A DNA stretch of 64,000 nt from an uncultured Bacteroidales bacterium (GCA_903913285.1 CAIWKO010000045.1:192068-256067), one strand, 5' to 3'; shown: positions 7,845-16,251, counted from the first letter of the stretch. The notes: generated from the sequence alone by a model not told the origin. Program-made: numbers and translations.

Positions 7845-8864
7845 ATGTTTGATACCAGTCATTTGCACCCGATGATCGTACATTTTCCGGTTGCTTTAAT
7901 TGTAGCCGGATTTTTTCTGGATGTACTGAGTTTATTCTTTAACAAAAAAGAACCCTGTTTGTCGAAAGCCGGATTTTATCTGATGATACTCGGCACCTTA
8001 GGCGCAATTGCAGGATATTTCACCGGTGAGTTTTTCACACCAGAATACAAAGGTGTTTTAGGCGAACTCAAAGAAAATCACGAATTGTTTGCAAAGATCA
8101 CTATGTTCGTGATGATAGCCGCTTGTCTTATCCGCATTTATCTGGTATGGAAAAAGAAAACCCGGGGCGGATTGAAATGGCTGGTATTTTTCCTGTTTTT
8201 AATTGCCACCATAAGCGTTGGAATTACAGGCTTGCTGGGTGGCAATATGGTGTATAACCACATGATAGGTTATCAGGATACTGATGTTTCTGCTCAGAAC
8301 TCAACAAAAACCGTCAATAAAACCGTCGAAAACCTGGAAGCTGCCATACAGGGCGAAACAACAGCTTCTGCAAAATATGCTGCTTTTGCTCAAAAAGCAA
8401 AAGAAGAAAATTTCGATCAAATTGCTGTTTTGTTCAATGCAATATCGAAATCGGAAAGCATACATGCTGCTAATCATGCAAAAGCATTACAAAGTATGGG
8501 AATTCAAATGAGTGCTGTCAAAGCAGAACCTTTCGATGTTAAGACCACCAAAGAAAATTTGGATGCAGCCTACAACGGCGAAAAACATGAAGTTGAAGTG
8601 ATGTATCCGGCATTTATGGATCAGGCAAAAGCTGATAATGCCGCCGATGCTGTGAAATCTATCGGTTGGGCGATGGATACCGAAACAAAACACATGGAAC
8701 TATTCAAAACGGCTATTGACGCCTTGGCGGCCAATAAAGTTAAAACGTTGCCTGTTCAGTATTTTGTATGTCCCAAATGCGGTTATACGTACAGCAATAA
8801 AGATGTTGAAGATAATTGCGATCTGTGCGGCACACCTAAAGAAAAATTCTTTGTGTTCAAATGA
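7845..8864 (+). CDS. Membrane-anchored rubrerythrin (DUF2231 + ferritin-like + rubredoxin-like)
   Basis: A 339-residue three-part fusion. Residues 1-145 are a DUF2231-type module with HLHPMIVHFPVAL and four transmembrane segments. Residues 160-295 are a ferritin-like rubrerythrin domain with di-iron ligands E171, E204xxH207, E246 and E280xxH283. Residues 305-335 are a rubredoxin-like iron site, C309xxC312 and C325xxC328. Rubrerythrins reduce peroxides by passing electrons from the rubredoxin iron to the di-iron centre. Here the enzyme would be tethered at the inner membrane, possibly drawing electrons from the quinone pool, which is inference. A strong terminator follows. Confidence 0.85.
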   Translation: MFDTSHLHPMIVHFPVALIVAGFFLDVLSLFFNKKEPCLSKAGFYLMILGTLGAIAGYFTGEFFTPEYKGVLGELKENHELFAKITMFVMIAACLIRIYLVWKKKTRGGLKWLVFFLFLIATISVGITGLLGGNMVYNHMIGYQDTDVSAQNSTKTVNKTVENLEAAIQGETTASAKYAAFAQKAKEENFDQIAVLFNAISKSESIHAANHAKALQSMGIQMSAVKAEPFDVKTTKENLDAAYNGEKHEVEVMYPAFMDQAKADNAADAVKSIGWAMDTETKHMELFKTAIDALAANKVKTLPVQYFVCPKCGYTYSNKDVEDNCDLCGTPKEKFFVFK

Positions 8865-8884
8865 TTATTAATTTTAATCCTTTC

Positions 8885-8919
8885 AAATGCCCGAACCTGA
8901 AAAGTTCGGGCATTTTTTT
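8885..8919 (+). terminator. Rho-independent terminator after the rubrerythrin fusion
   Basis: Perfect 12-bp arms AAATGCCCGAAC (8885-8896) and GTTCGGGCATTT (8904-8915) with a 7-nt loop, followed by a T-run. It is 20 bases after the stop codon. Confidence 0.9.
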
Positions 8920-8926
8920 ACATTTG
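8919..8926 (+). promoter_or_regulatory. -7 promoter element of the POT transporter gene
   Basis: TACATTTG starts in the last base of the preceding terminator's T-run and lies 19 bp before the ATG at 8946. The upstream element is unclear because the terminator occupies that position. Confidence 0.4.
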
Positions 8927-8945
8927 TACAGAAAAAACAACTGAC

Positions 8946-10241
8946 ATGGAAAAACAAACACTAAAAAGATCGGGCTTCAAAAGTTTTCCGCGCAATTTCT
9001 GGACCGTCATCACTATGGAGTTTTTCGAGCGAGGTTCTTACTACGGTGTTATGTCGGTTCTGTCGGTCTATCTTGTTTTGAGCACAAAGAATGGAGGATT
9101 GGGTTTTTCGAAAGAAAGCGTCGGCATAATCAAAAGCACCATCACGCCCTTACTTTATCTCTTGCCAATAATTTCAGGCGCAGTGGCCGACCGTTATGGT
9201 TACAAAAAAACACTCACCTTTGCTTTTATCGTAATGAGCACGGGCTATTTTCTCACCAGTTTATTTACGGGCTACGGACTCATATTTGCCAGTTTGTTGT
9301 TGATGGTTACCGGTGCAGGATTTTTTAAACCTATCATTTCGGGAACCATTGCCCGCTCAACTGATCATAATAATTCATCCTTGGGATTCGGAATTTACTA
9401 CTGGTCGATAAACCTCGGGGCCTTTATTTTTCCGTTGATCCTGATCCCGTATCTAATTTCAATTTCGTGGAGCTATATTTTTATTATGGCAGCCATTGGC
9501 ACAGGTTCTATGTTGTTGCTCAACCTTTTTGTGTATAAAGAACCTTCAAAACCTGCTAATTCAAAAAGTTTGGGAGTTATTGCCAAAGAGATGATATTGG
9601 TTCTGAAAGATTACAGATTTATTGTAATGATCGTTATTTATTCAGGCTTCTGGATCTTATATTTTCAGATGTTCGATTCGGTATTGTGGTATCTGAGCGA
9701 ATATGTGAACGTAACTCCTGTAAATAATTTTGTGAATTCGTTTCTGAGTCTTTTTGTTGCAAATCCGCACTGGAAATTCGAAGCAGAACATGTAACGGTA
9801 GTAAATGCAGCCACCATCATCCTTTTGCAGATACTCATATCAAGCATCGTGAAGCATACCAAAGCTTTGCCTACGATGATAGTGGGTATCACGATGGGAA
9901 CAATCGGCATGGCAATTTTGGCTATTTCAGCAAATATCTGGGTATTTATTATCGGCATCTTTATTTTCTCGATAGGCGAAATGACGGCACATCCCAAATT
10001 CATTTCGTATGTGGGCCTCATCGCTCCGGCCGATAAGAAAGCACTTTATCTTGGGTATTCTTTTTTATACGGTGTTATCGGAAGCGGAATAGGAGGAGTA
10101 TTGGGTGCCCATTTATACGTTTATTATATTGACACCTTAAAAAATCCTTCTGCACTCTGGATCGTGTTTAGTTTGATCGGAGTTGCGACAATAATAGGCC
10201 TGCTCTTGTTCAATAAATTTCTGGCTCCGAAAAAAGTTTAA
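8946..10241 (+). CDS. POT/PTR-family proton-dependent peptide transporter
   Basis: A 431-residue polytopic membrane protein of the major facilitator superfamily with about 12 hydrophobic segments. TMEFFERGSYYGV (E25, E28, R29) matches the ExxER proton-coupling motif in helix 1 of POT transporters, which import di- and tripeptides with protons. The following ADRYGYKK loop is the MFS signature. At 431 residues it is shorter than many bacterial POTs, which carry two extra helices. The stop codon overlaps the convergent DUF502 gene by 4 bases, and no terminator separates them. Confidence 0.85.
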   Translation: MEKQTLKRSGFKSFPRNFWTVITMEFFERGSYYGVMSVLSVYLVLSTKNGGLGFSKESVGIIKSTITPLLYLLPIISGAVADRYGYKKTLTFAFIVMSTGYFLTSLFTGYGLIFASLLLMVTGAGFFKPIISGTIARSTDHNNSSLGFGIYYWSINLGAFIFPLILIPYLISISWSYIFIMAAIGTGSMLLLNLFVYKEPSKPANSKSLGVIAKEMILVLKDYRFIVMIVIYSGFWILYFQMFDSVLWYLSEYVNVTPVNNFVNSFLSLFVANPHWKFEAEHVTVVNAATIILLQILISSIVKHTKALPTMIVGITMGTIGMAILAISANIWVFIIGIFIFSIGEMTAHPKFISYVGLIAPADKKALYLGYSFLYGVIGSGIGGVLGAHLYVYYIDTLKNPSALWIVFSLIGVATIIGLLLFNKFLAPKKV

Positions 10242-10840
10242 GATTCTGCTTGTTCCGTTTTATTCGCAATGTCGTTTTCCAGATCAACCACACCTCCCGA
10301 AATAATGAATTTGATTGCATCGGTGGAAGACATATTGAGATGCGTGATGTTTTCGGCCGGAACCACATACATACATCCCGTAAAGGTGAACGAAAAAGGT
10401 ATATAAACGGCTATCTTCTTTCCCGAAATACCTATCAGCGATAGCTCTTTGTTGGTAACAAATCCCATTTGCTCGATGCCGGCTTCTTTATTCACCATAA
10501 CCAGCACAGGTTCGTTGAACTTTTTCTTTTTCCCGACAAATGCACCCAGCAGATCTTTAATAGAAAACACAACTGTTTTCAACAAGGGCATGCGGTTTAA
10601 GGTTTTGTTGAAATATGCAACAATAGGCCGGCCAATGATGGTGGAAGCCAGCAAACCTGTAATGGTCACCACAACTAAAATGATAACAATGCCGATTCCG
10701 GGTATATTAATGGGCACCAGATTATCGACAAATTTAAAGATCACGTAAAGTATATAGATCGTGATGCTGATGGGCGCTAAAATTATAAGGCCCTGAAAAA
10801 AATAATTCAATATCTTTTTTAAAAATGCTTTGCCGTTCAT
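10238..10840 (-). CDS. DUF502 family membrane protein
   Basis: A 200-residue protein with two transmembrane segments (about residues 15-38 and 43-68), the motif LAPISITIYILY, then GRPIVAYFNKTLNRMPLLKTVV and GAFVGKKKKFNEPVLV. This is the DUF502 pattern, a widespread bacterial and plant family without a settled biochemical function. The cytosol-facing C-terminal half is beta-rich. A -7 element lies 17 bp upstream. The 3' end overlaps the POT gene on the other strand. Confidence 0.8.
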   Translation of the reverse strand: MNGKAFLKKILNYFFQGLIILAPISITIYILYVIFKFVDNLVPINIPGIGIVIILVVVTITGLLASTIIGRPIVAYFNKTLNRMPLLKTVVFSIKDLLGAFVGKKKKFNEPVLVMVNKEAGIEQMGFVTNKELSLIGISGKKIAVYIPFSFTFTGCMYVVPAENITHLNMSSTDAIKFIISGGVVDLENDIANKTEQAES

Positions 10841-10856
10841 AGCTTTGGGTTTTTCG

Positions 10857-10864
10857 CAAAATTA
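10857..10864 (-). promoter_or_regulatory. -7 promoter element of the DUF502 gene
   Basis: Minus-strand TAATTTTG (10864-10857), 16 bp from the ATG at 10840. The divergent plus-strand promoter starts 4 bp away. Confidence 0.4.
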
Positions 10865-10867
10865 CGA

Positions 10868-10896
10868 TTTGAGGCTCTATTATGGAATTATTTTTG
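10868..10896 (+). promoter_or_regulatory. Bacteroidota-type promoter of the MuiA-like gene
   Basis: TTTG (10868-10871), 17-bp spacer, TATTTTTG (10889-10896), giving a leader of about 55-60 nt before the ATG at 10959. Confidence 0.5.
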
Positions 10897-10958
10897 TAGA
10901 TTTATGGAAATTTGAAATTAGATCATCTTTATTACTGAAATTAAAATAATCTACTATT

Positions 10959-12572
10959 ATGAAAAAGTCACTATGCGTAATGCTTTTTGCTAGCATTTTA
11001 TTATCGGTAAATGCTCAGGATAAACCTAAATCTATAAAATCGAAGATCAAAGAGGTTACGGTTTTTTTTAACGGGGCTCAGATCACTCAGTCGGGCGATG
11101 TTTCAATTCCCGCCGGACAAAGCACCATTATTTTCGAAAATCTCACACAATATATCAATGCTCAAAGCATACAAGTGAAAGGCGAAGGGAACTTCGATAT
11201 CCTTTCGGTGGTGCATCAGATCAATTATCTGAAAAGCCAGGAAAAATCGCCCGAAGCCATACGTGTTGAAGATTCTATTCAACTGCTTTCGAAAAACCTG
11301 ACGGTGCAACAAACCTATCTGAGCGTTTATACGCAGGAAGAAACCATGTTGCTTGCCAATAAAGAACTTGGAGGAACGCAAACCGGTGTAAAAATTATCG
11401 ATCTGAAAGAAGGTACCGAATATTTCCGCACCCGTTTGATGGATATTAAAACCAACGAGATGAACATACAGGATAAAATAACTGCTATTCAAAAACGCCT
11501 GGCAATATTAAACAATCAACTTGCAACACTCAACACTCAGGTAGCTGAACCTACCAGCGAAATTCTGGTTACCGTAAATGCCGATGCTCCGGTAACAGCC
11601 AAAATGATATTAAGCTATTATATCACCAATGCCGGTTGGACCCCTACCTACGATCTGCGTGCCGTGGATGTGAAAAGTCCGGTGGAATTGGATTTTCGTG
11701 CCAACGTTCATCAAAACACGGGCACCGACTGGAACGGTGTGAAACTAACCTTATCAACCGGGAACCCTATGCAGAATGGTGTGAAACCTGCTTTAAATCC
11801 CTGGTATTTATCGTTTATAAATCAAAATAATTTCGTAGGCTACAAAAACGATAAAGCCCCGGTGGCTGCTGCCGAATTTTCATCCGATAGGGGTGAAGCC
11901 GGAAAAACGGAAACCAAAACCACGGGGGGCACAACAGCCGATTATACCGTTATGAACGAAAATCAAACCAACATATCATACAATATAAGCATTCCTTATA
12001 CCATACCTGCCGATGGCAAAGATTATATGGTTGAAATCCGTAAGAACACTTTGAATGCTGCTTACGAATATTATTGCGCTCCCAAGCTCAACAGCGATGT
12101 TTTTCTGGTGGCTCATGTAAGCGGATGGGATAAATATAATATTGTTTCGGGCGAAATGAACTTGTTCTTTGAAGGAACTTATGTAGGCAAATCCCATATC
12201 GATACCCGTGTCACCACCGATACACTTGATCTTTCGATGGGTGTGGATAAAAGCATAGCCGTCAAACGCGAAAAAGTTCAGGATCTGACCAGCGTAAAAA
12301 TTATCGGCGCCAACAAAAAAGAAACCTTTACTTATACCATCAGCCTGCGCAACAAAAAATCGCAGGGAATTGCTATATTGGTTGAAGATCAGGTGCCCGT
12401 TTCAACAGATAAAGATATCGAAATTGAAGCGCTCGAAACATCCTCGGCCAACTACGACAAAGAATCGGGCAAACTATCGTGGAAATTCCAGATGAAACCT
12501 GCCGAAACCAAAACACTTAAACTATCGTGGTCGGTGAAATATCCAAAAGATAAGCAGGTTAATTTGTATTAA
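10959..12572 (+). CDS. MuiA-like exported protein (DUF4140/DUF4139)
   Basis: A 537-residue protein with a signal peptide cut after LLSVNA, leaving Gln at the new N-terminus. Residues 28-130 match the N-terminal DUF4140 region (VTVFFNGAQITQSG). Residues 205-530 match DUF4139, with YYITNAGWTPTYDLRA, TGTDWNGVKLTLSTGNP and the closing WSVKYPKDK. Between them is a short charged helical region. The family includes the mucoidy inhibitor MuiA, but its biochemical activity is not established. It would be soluble in the periplasm. A hairpin terminator with a long loop follows. Confidence 0.85.
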   Translation: MKKSLCVMLFASILLSVNAQDKPKSIKSKIKEVTVFFNGAQITQSGDVSIPAGQSTIIFENLTQYINAQSIQVKGEGNFDILSVVHQINYLKSQEKSPEAIRVEDSIQLLSKNLTVQQTYLSVYTQEETMLLANKELGGTQTGVKIIDLKEGTEYFRTRLMDIKTNEMNIQDKITAIQKRLAILNNQLATLNTQVAEPTSEILVTVNADAPVTAKMILSYYITNAGWTPTYDLRAVDVKSPVELDFRANVHQNTGTDWNGVKLTLSTGNPMQNGVKPALNPWYLSFINQNNFVGYKNDKAPVAAAEFSSDRGEAGKTETKTTGGTTADYTVMNENQTNISYNISIPYTIPADGKDYMVEIRKNTLNAAYEYYCAPKLNSDVFLVAHVSGWDKYNIVSGEMNLFFEGTYVGKSHIDTRVTTDTLDLSMGVDKSIAVKREKVQDLTSVKIIGANKKETFTYTISLRNKKSQGIAILVEDQVPVSTDKDIEIEALETSSANYDKESGKLSWKFQMKPAETKTLKLSWSVKYPKDKQVNLY

Positions 12573-12588
12573 TATATTGTCAGTAGAG

Positions 12589-12656
12589 AACGGTGTTAAA
12601 GATCGGCTGCTCCTTCAAAGATGGTGCAATAGCTGATTTTTAACATCGTTTTATTT
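12589..12656 (+). terminator. Probable terminator between convergent genes
   Basis: AACGGTGTTAAA (12589-12600) pairs with TTTAACATCGTT (12639-12650) over 12 positions with one wobble, around a 38-nt loop, followed by TTATTTTAT. It serves the MuiA-like gene and touches the stop codon of the convergent gene. Confidence 0.5.
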
Positions 12657-13034
12657 TATCCATTCAAAGGCTTGTGTACATGGGTCGCATTCAAAACCCA
12701 ATTCTGTGCCAACACAACAGGCTTTGTCGCCTTTTTTAATATGGGTATAGGCCAGATCGAGTTCTTCTGTAACCTTGTTTCCCTTCGTATCGGTGCCTTC
12801 AAGCATAACTTTATAAAAATCCTGGTAGCCTGCCGGTTCAAAATACACTTTTTGAACTTTGATAAGTTTTTTAGTATCATTATCGCAGCATGCGCACCAC
12901 AATATCACTTCCTTTTGTTTGTTTAAAAGTTTGGTTGCTTTCTGAGCCTGTTCTTTGGTAATATAATCCAACTGGTCAGCTTTGCTATAGCTGGTAAAAA
13001 TTAATATTGAAATTAACAGGATGATCTTTTTCAT
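12651..13034 (-). CDS. Exported cysteine-rich protein of unknown function
   Basis: A 127-residue protein with a signal peptide ending SYSKA. The mature part contains CACCDND, then KACCVGTELGF and CDPC, seven cysteines in about 80 residues. This suggests either disulfide stabilisation or metal binding in the periplasm. The central part (KVYFEPAGYQDFYKVMLEG) looks like a small beta-sheet. No family was recognised. Two overlapping -7 elements lie about 55 bp upstream, and array A2 begins about 160 bp upstream. Confidence 0.7.
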   Translation of the reverse strand: MKKIILLISILIFTSYSKADQLDYITKEQAQKATKLLNKQKEVILWCACCDNDTKKLIKVQKVYFEPAGYQDFYKVMLEGTDTKGNKVTEELDLAYTHIKKGDKACCVGTELGFECDPCTQAFEWIK

Positions 13035-13085
13035 GGGAGGATAATTTTAGAGAAAATTGTTTGCCTGATTGTCTGATGTTTTATA

Positions 13086-13102
13086 CAAAACTACCAAAAT
13101 TA
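13086..13102 (-). promoter_or_regulatory. Two tandem -7 elements upstream of the Cys-rich gene
   Basis: Minus-strand TAATTTTG (13102-13095) and TAGTTTTG (13093-13086) both match TAnnTTTG and nearly abut. No clear -33 element was seen. Confidence 0.35.
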
Positions 13103-13193
13103 TTTTGATAAATCACTCCATTTCAGTTAAAAAATTCGGATTTTTTATTTTACAATAAAAGACACAATATTTATCTCGAAAGTCAATGAAGAA

Positions 13194-13424
13194 GTGTCGA
13201 AAACCATTTCCAAACTGTCGAAGGCCATTTCCAAAGTGTCGAAGGTCGTTTCCAAAGTGTCGAAAGTCATTTCCAAAATGTCGAAGGCTATTTCCAAAGT
13301 GTCGAAGGTCATTTACAAAGTGTCGAAGGCCATTTCCAAAGTGTCGAAGGTCGTTTACAAAGTGTCGAAGGTCATTTCCAAAGTGTCGAAGGTCAAAAAC
13401 AAAATGTCGAAGGTCATAAACAAA
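13194..13424 (+). repeat. 21-bp tandem array A2, 11 units
   Basis: Eleven contiguous 21-bp units, each GTGTCGAAGG, then YCRTTTCCAAA or a close variant, ending with a degenerate GTGACAACGCGTT. Unit number, length (231 bp), orientation, core TGTCGAAGG and terminal AACGCGT are shared with array A1. Frames across it encode lysine-rich heptads (SKVSKVI), but there is no convincing start signal. Confidence 0.9.
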
Positions 13425-13540
13425 GTGACAACGCGTTAAAGTACATCACCTTACAAGGATGTAAAAAATCATTATATGCAGCGGAAAATTAAAGCTGATA
13501 AGGCCAGATTTCACCATTTTTACCCAAATCCCCTCACAAC

Positions 13541-13572
13541 CTAAACGACTAAACACCTAAACGACTACACGC
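13541..13572. repeat. 8-bp tandem repeat just after the KdsC-like gene
   Basis: Four octamers CTAAACGA, CTAAACAC, CTAAACGA, CTACACGC, starting 12 bases beyond the stop codon of the minus-strand gene. The same octamer (CTAAACNN) is repeated at 52103-52148 over the end of rsmA. On the sense strand each unit holds TAG, and the 8-bp period moves it through all frames. Confidence 0.7.
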
Positions 13573-13584
13573 CCAACCCCCTTT

Positions 13585-14106
13585 TTACCATTCAAACGCA
13601 TCCTCGTTCATCCATTTGCCCTGTATTTTCATGATCTGTTCAATAATATCGCGCACGCAGCCATGTCCGCCCTTATAATGCGAAATGTATTTCGAAATAG
13701 ATTTTATCTCTTCGGCGGCATCTGCAGGGCAAGCCGGTAAGCCTGCCATTTTCATCACGTGATAATCGGGGATATCATCGCCCATATAAAGTACTTGTTC
13801 TGCGCGGGCATTCTTTTCTTTCAAATAGTTCTGAAAAGTTTCAATTTTGTTACCAATGCCTATAAAAACATCTGTCATGTTCAAAGTTTCGCAGCGTTTC
13901 ACAATGCTGTGCGATGTTCCCCCGCTGATGATGGCAACATTATATCCGTTCTTTATGGCCAAATGCAAAGCGTAGCCGTCTCTCACGTATCCGGTGCGCA
14001 ATTGGTCGCCGTTTTCGGTGGTCAATACAGTACCGTCGGTCAGCACACCATCATAATCAAAAATCAGAGTAGTGATATGCTGGAGAAGTTCTTTATAATT
14101 TATCAT
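13585..14106 (-). CDS. kdsC: KdsC-like HAD phosphatase
   Basis: A 173-residue HAD-superfamily phosphatase of the C0 (capless) class. Motif I is FDYDGVLTDG with D17 and D19, motif II is IISGG near residue 60, a conserved Lys lies in GIGNKIETF, and motif IV is MGDDIPDYHVM. The length and motif order match 3-deoxy-D-manno-octulosonate-8-phosphate phosphatase, which dephosphorylates Kdo-8-P for lipid A core synthesis. The exact substrate is inferred. It overlaps the DUF2520 gene upstream by 4 bases (ATGA), so the two are co-translated. Confidence 0.8.
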   Translation of the reverse strand: MINYKELLQHITTLIFDYDGVLTDGTVLTTENGDQLRTGYVRDGYALHLAIKNGYNVAIISGGTSHSIVKRCETLNMTDVFIGIGNKIETFQNYLKEKNARAEQVLYMGDDIPDYHVMKMAGLPACPADAAEEIKSISKYISHYKGGHGCVRDIIEQIMKIQGKWMNEDAFEW

Positions 14107-14882
14107 AAGGTTTTCTGAGTGTTTTGAATATGTTTTGTAAACAATTCGTACAATTCTTTAAATTCGGGCATAGCTTCAAGCATTTTCAACTGAGTTTCGA
14201 TCACAGTTTTGTCGTTGCGTGCGGCAGGCCCTGTTTGCAGTTGAGCGGGTGAGCTTTTCTGAACTTTTCGGGCTGTTTCCAGTATCAATGGCCGCAGCAG
14301 ATCGAATGGGATATTATTTTTTTCCAGAATTTTTTCGGCAATGACATAATTCATATTGGTGAAATTGCAGGCAAAAACTGCAGCCAGATGCACAATTTGC
14401 CGATCAACAGAATTCATCTCCCGAACATTGTCAGAAATAAGATTCGCCAGTTGTTTTAATGCGGCAAAAGTTTTTTCCGAATTGCCTTCAATGCAAAGAG
14501 GAGTCTTTTTAAATTCGCTTATTGCAGTAGCTGAAAAGTTCATCAACGGATAAAACACACCATAATTTTTAAAAATATCCCCTAATACGGACATGTTAAT
14601 ACTCCCGGAAGTATGGGCACAAATTCCCTTGCACCCGGGTAATTCGCTTGCTGTTTTCAGAATAGCTGCATCCGAAATTGAGATCAGATAAAGGTCTGCA
14701 TTACGTGGGAGTCTGGTGAGGCTATCTGTGTGAGGAGCGCCTATTTTTTCGGCAAGTTTTCGGGCGTGCGATTCACGCCGGCTATAAATATATTGAATAT
14801 TCAACCCGGCATTTTTAAAAGCAAAAGCCAAATTTGTTGCCAGATTGCCCGAACCGATAAGTACAATGTTTTGTATGTTCAT
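14103..14882 (-). CDS. Rossmann-fold oxidoreductase-like protein with DUF2520
   Basis: A 259-residue protein. The N-terminal NAD(P)-binding Rossmann domain has IVLIGSGNLATNLAFAF near the start, an YSRRE loop suggesting NADP preference, and LYLISISDAAI. The C-terminal half is the helical DUF2520 domain, with FYPLMNFSA and HLAAVFACNFTNMNY. The arrangement resembles ketopantoate and pyrroline-5-carboxylate reductases, but the substrate is unknown. It lies in an operon with the KdsC-like gene (overlap) and the lipoprotein gene upstream (12-base gap). Confidence 0.8.
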   Translation of the reverse strand: MNIQNIVLIGSGNLATNLAFAFKNAGLNIQYIYSRRESHARKLAEKIGAPHTDSLTRLPRNADLYLISISDAAILKTASELPGCKGICAHTSGSINMSVLGDIFKNYGVFYPLMNFSATAISEFKKTPLCIEGNSEKTFAALKQLANLISDNVREMNSVDRQIVHLAAVFACNFTNMNYVIAEKILEKNNIPFDLLRPLILETARKVQKSSPAQLQTGPAARNDKTVIETQLKMLEAMPEFKELYELFTKHIQNTQKTL

Positions 14883-14894
14883 TATTTGATGAGA

Positions 14895-15563
14895 TCAGTA
14901 CAAAATATTAAATTTCGTGGTGTCGAAGGCATTGCAATAATGTGTTAAGGTATGCTGAACCGTGCCTCCTCCTTTTGTCACGTTGTAGGTAACCGTAACA
15001 TTTTGATTTCCGTAGGTCCTGCAAACTATTGTATCCGTATAATACAAACCCAAACCCTGATAGGTGGTATTATCACAACATTCGTAGCAACTCACCCATC
15101 CAGCACTAAAACTGTAAGCAATATGGTCGTTGGTATCGGAAGGGTAAAAGTTTTGAACGTTCATTTTTATAAAAGATTCCGGGTAGATATCATAAACAGG
15201 CGAAAATGTTGTTCCTGCAATAATATCTGAAGTAGTCAGGTCAATAATTTGTCCGAAATAATGATCTTTTGCAATTGTAATTTCATATCCTGCAACTTTT
15301 TCTTCTTTGAAATCAAAAATAAAAGTTCCCGAACCGTCGGTTGTGGTGGTAGCTATATTATCGTATCCCGAGCTAAAAATCCCACCGCTGCTAAGTTTGC
15401 TCGCAGCAATAGTAACGCTTGCCCCGGCAATATATTCCTGAGTATTGGGGTCGTATACCTTACCCTCAATATGAATGGCGTTTTTTTTGTCTTTATTGCA
15501 GGCTGTAAAAATAAATACGGCAGCAATAAACACCAATCCGAACCTTTGTAATATAGAATTCAT
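14895..15563 (-). CDS. Lipoprotein with carboxypeptidase-regulatory-like domain
   Basis: A 222-residue protein with a lipoprotein signal (VFIFTACNKD, Cys near residue 22). Residues 30-110 form a carboxypeptidase-D-regulatory-like beta-sandwich (IEGKVYDPNTQEYIAGASVTI, then TTDGSGTFIFDF), common in Bacteroidota surface proteins. The C-terminal 100 residues include CYECCDN and further cysteines, possibly disulfide-bonded. Function unknown, but surface binding is plausible. It is probably the first gene of the operon with the DUF2520 and KdsC-like genes. Confidence 0.75.
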   Translation of the reverse strand: MNSILQRFGLVFIAAVFIFTACNKDKKNAIHIEGKVYDPNTQEYIAGASVTIAASKLSSGGIFSSGYDNIATTTTDGSGTFIFDFKEEKVAGYEITIAKDHYFGQIIDLTTSDIIAGTTFSPVYDIYPESFIKMNVQNFYPSDTNDHIAYSFSAGWVSCYECCDNTTYQGLGLYYTDTIVCRTYGNQNVTVTYNVTKGGGTVQHTLTHYCNAFDTTKFNILY

Positions 15564-15650
15564 GTGTTATAAAATTCTCTACTAAAGTACGAATTAATAG
15601 GACAATTATTGCAGCCGTATTAAAAAATCTTTCTTAAAGTACAAACGAAA

Positions 15651-15950
15651 TTAATCTTTGCACGTGTTGATGCACTCAACCATTTTTGCCAGAGCCACAT
15701 CTTTAATGGAGTAAAAAGTGTTTTTTCCGGCTCTGCGCGATTGCAATACACCATGGGTTTTCATCATATTCAGATGGTTTGATGCAGCAGCTTGCTCAAT
15801 ATTTAATTTTTCATAAATTTGAGTAACATTCAACTGCTTGTTGGCTTCGAGCAATTCAATAATTGCAATTCTCATCGGATGAGCGATAATTCTCAGACGG
15901 CTGGCGGCAGCGTCTAATTTGTCTACATCAATTTTGCTGCTTAGTGACAT
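15651..15950 (-). CDS. ArsR-family winged-helix regulator
   Basis: A 99-residue DNA-binding protein. The ArsR-type winged helix spans residues 10-90, with HPMRIAIIELLEAN, the recognition-helix region NIEQAAASNHLNMMKTHGVL and the wing RRAGKNTFYSI. There is no ELCVCD metal-binding motif, so the signal is probably not a classic ArsR metal. A Cys near the C-terminus could be redox-sensitive. A good promoter lies upstream. Several palindromic ACATG motifs in the divergent interval at 16050-16150 are candidate operators. Confidence 0.85.
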   Translation of the reverse strand: MSLSSKIDVDKLDAAASRLRIIAHPMRIAIIELLEANKQLNVTQIYEKLNIEQAAASNHLNMMKTHGVLQSRRAGKNTFYSIKDVALAKMVECINTCKD

Positions 15951-15974
15951 AATTTTAAATTTATTTGTTTAACA

Positions 15975-16008
15975 CAAAGATAAAATAAAATTTATTGAAA
16001 AAAACAAA
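15975..16008 (-). promoter_or_regulatory. Bacteroidota-type promoter of the ArsR-family gene
   Basis: Minus-strand TTTG (16008-16005), 22-bp spacer, TATCTTTG (15982-15975), 24 bp from the ATG. Confidence 0.5.
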
Positions 16009-16111
16009 AAACGAAATATTTTTTAATTATTTTATTCGAATGAAAATTAAAAAAACATGTTCTAAAAGTACTATGAACAGGTAAACATGCACGTATCTAG
16101 GTATAGCAAAG

Positions 16112-16127
16112 TGTCATATTCATGACA
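16112..16127. promoter_or_regulatory. Candidate operator (inverted repeat)
   Basis: TGTCATATTCATGACA: 6-bp arms TGTCAT and ATGACA separated by 4 bp. It lies between the two divergent promoters. Binding by the neighbouring ArsR-type protein is inference from position only. Confidence 0.3.
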
Positions 16128-16243
16128 GGCAAAAGACATGCATCTTTCAGAGAAAAATTATTGAATAGTCCTAATAAAATCAAGATAAAACGATAAGGAT
16201 TCTTTAATATTAGAATTCCCGTAGTAACTCACAAAATAAATTT

Positions 16244-16251
16244 TAAATTTG
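16244..16251 (+). promoter_or_regulatory. -7 promoter element of the glycosyltransferase gene
   Basis: TAAATTTG, an exact TAnnTTTG match, 49 bp before the ATG at 16301. No clear -33 element. Confidence 0.4.

Larger units (their letters stand above)
13035..13584. other. Non-coding interval carrying array A2 and an 8-bp repeat
   Basis: The 550 bases between two minus-strand genes contain the promoter of the left gene, eleven 21-bp repeats and four octamers next to the right gene. No credible gene was seen. The open frames over the array are products of its 21-bp period. Confidence 0.7.

Noticed and set aside
13186-13439. Lys-rich heptad ORFs over array A2, reminiscent of an amphipathic peptide
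   Set aside because: Same period artefact; the start codons are GTG or an isolated ATG without promoter or ribosome signal.
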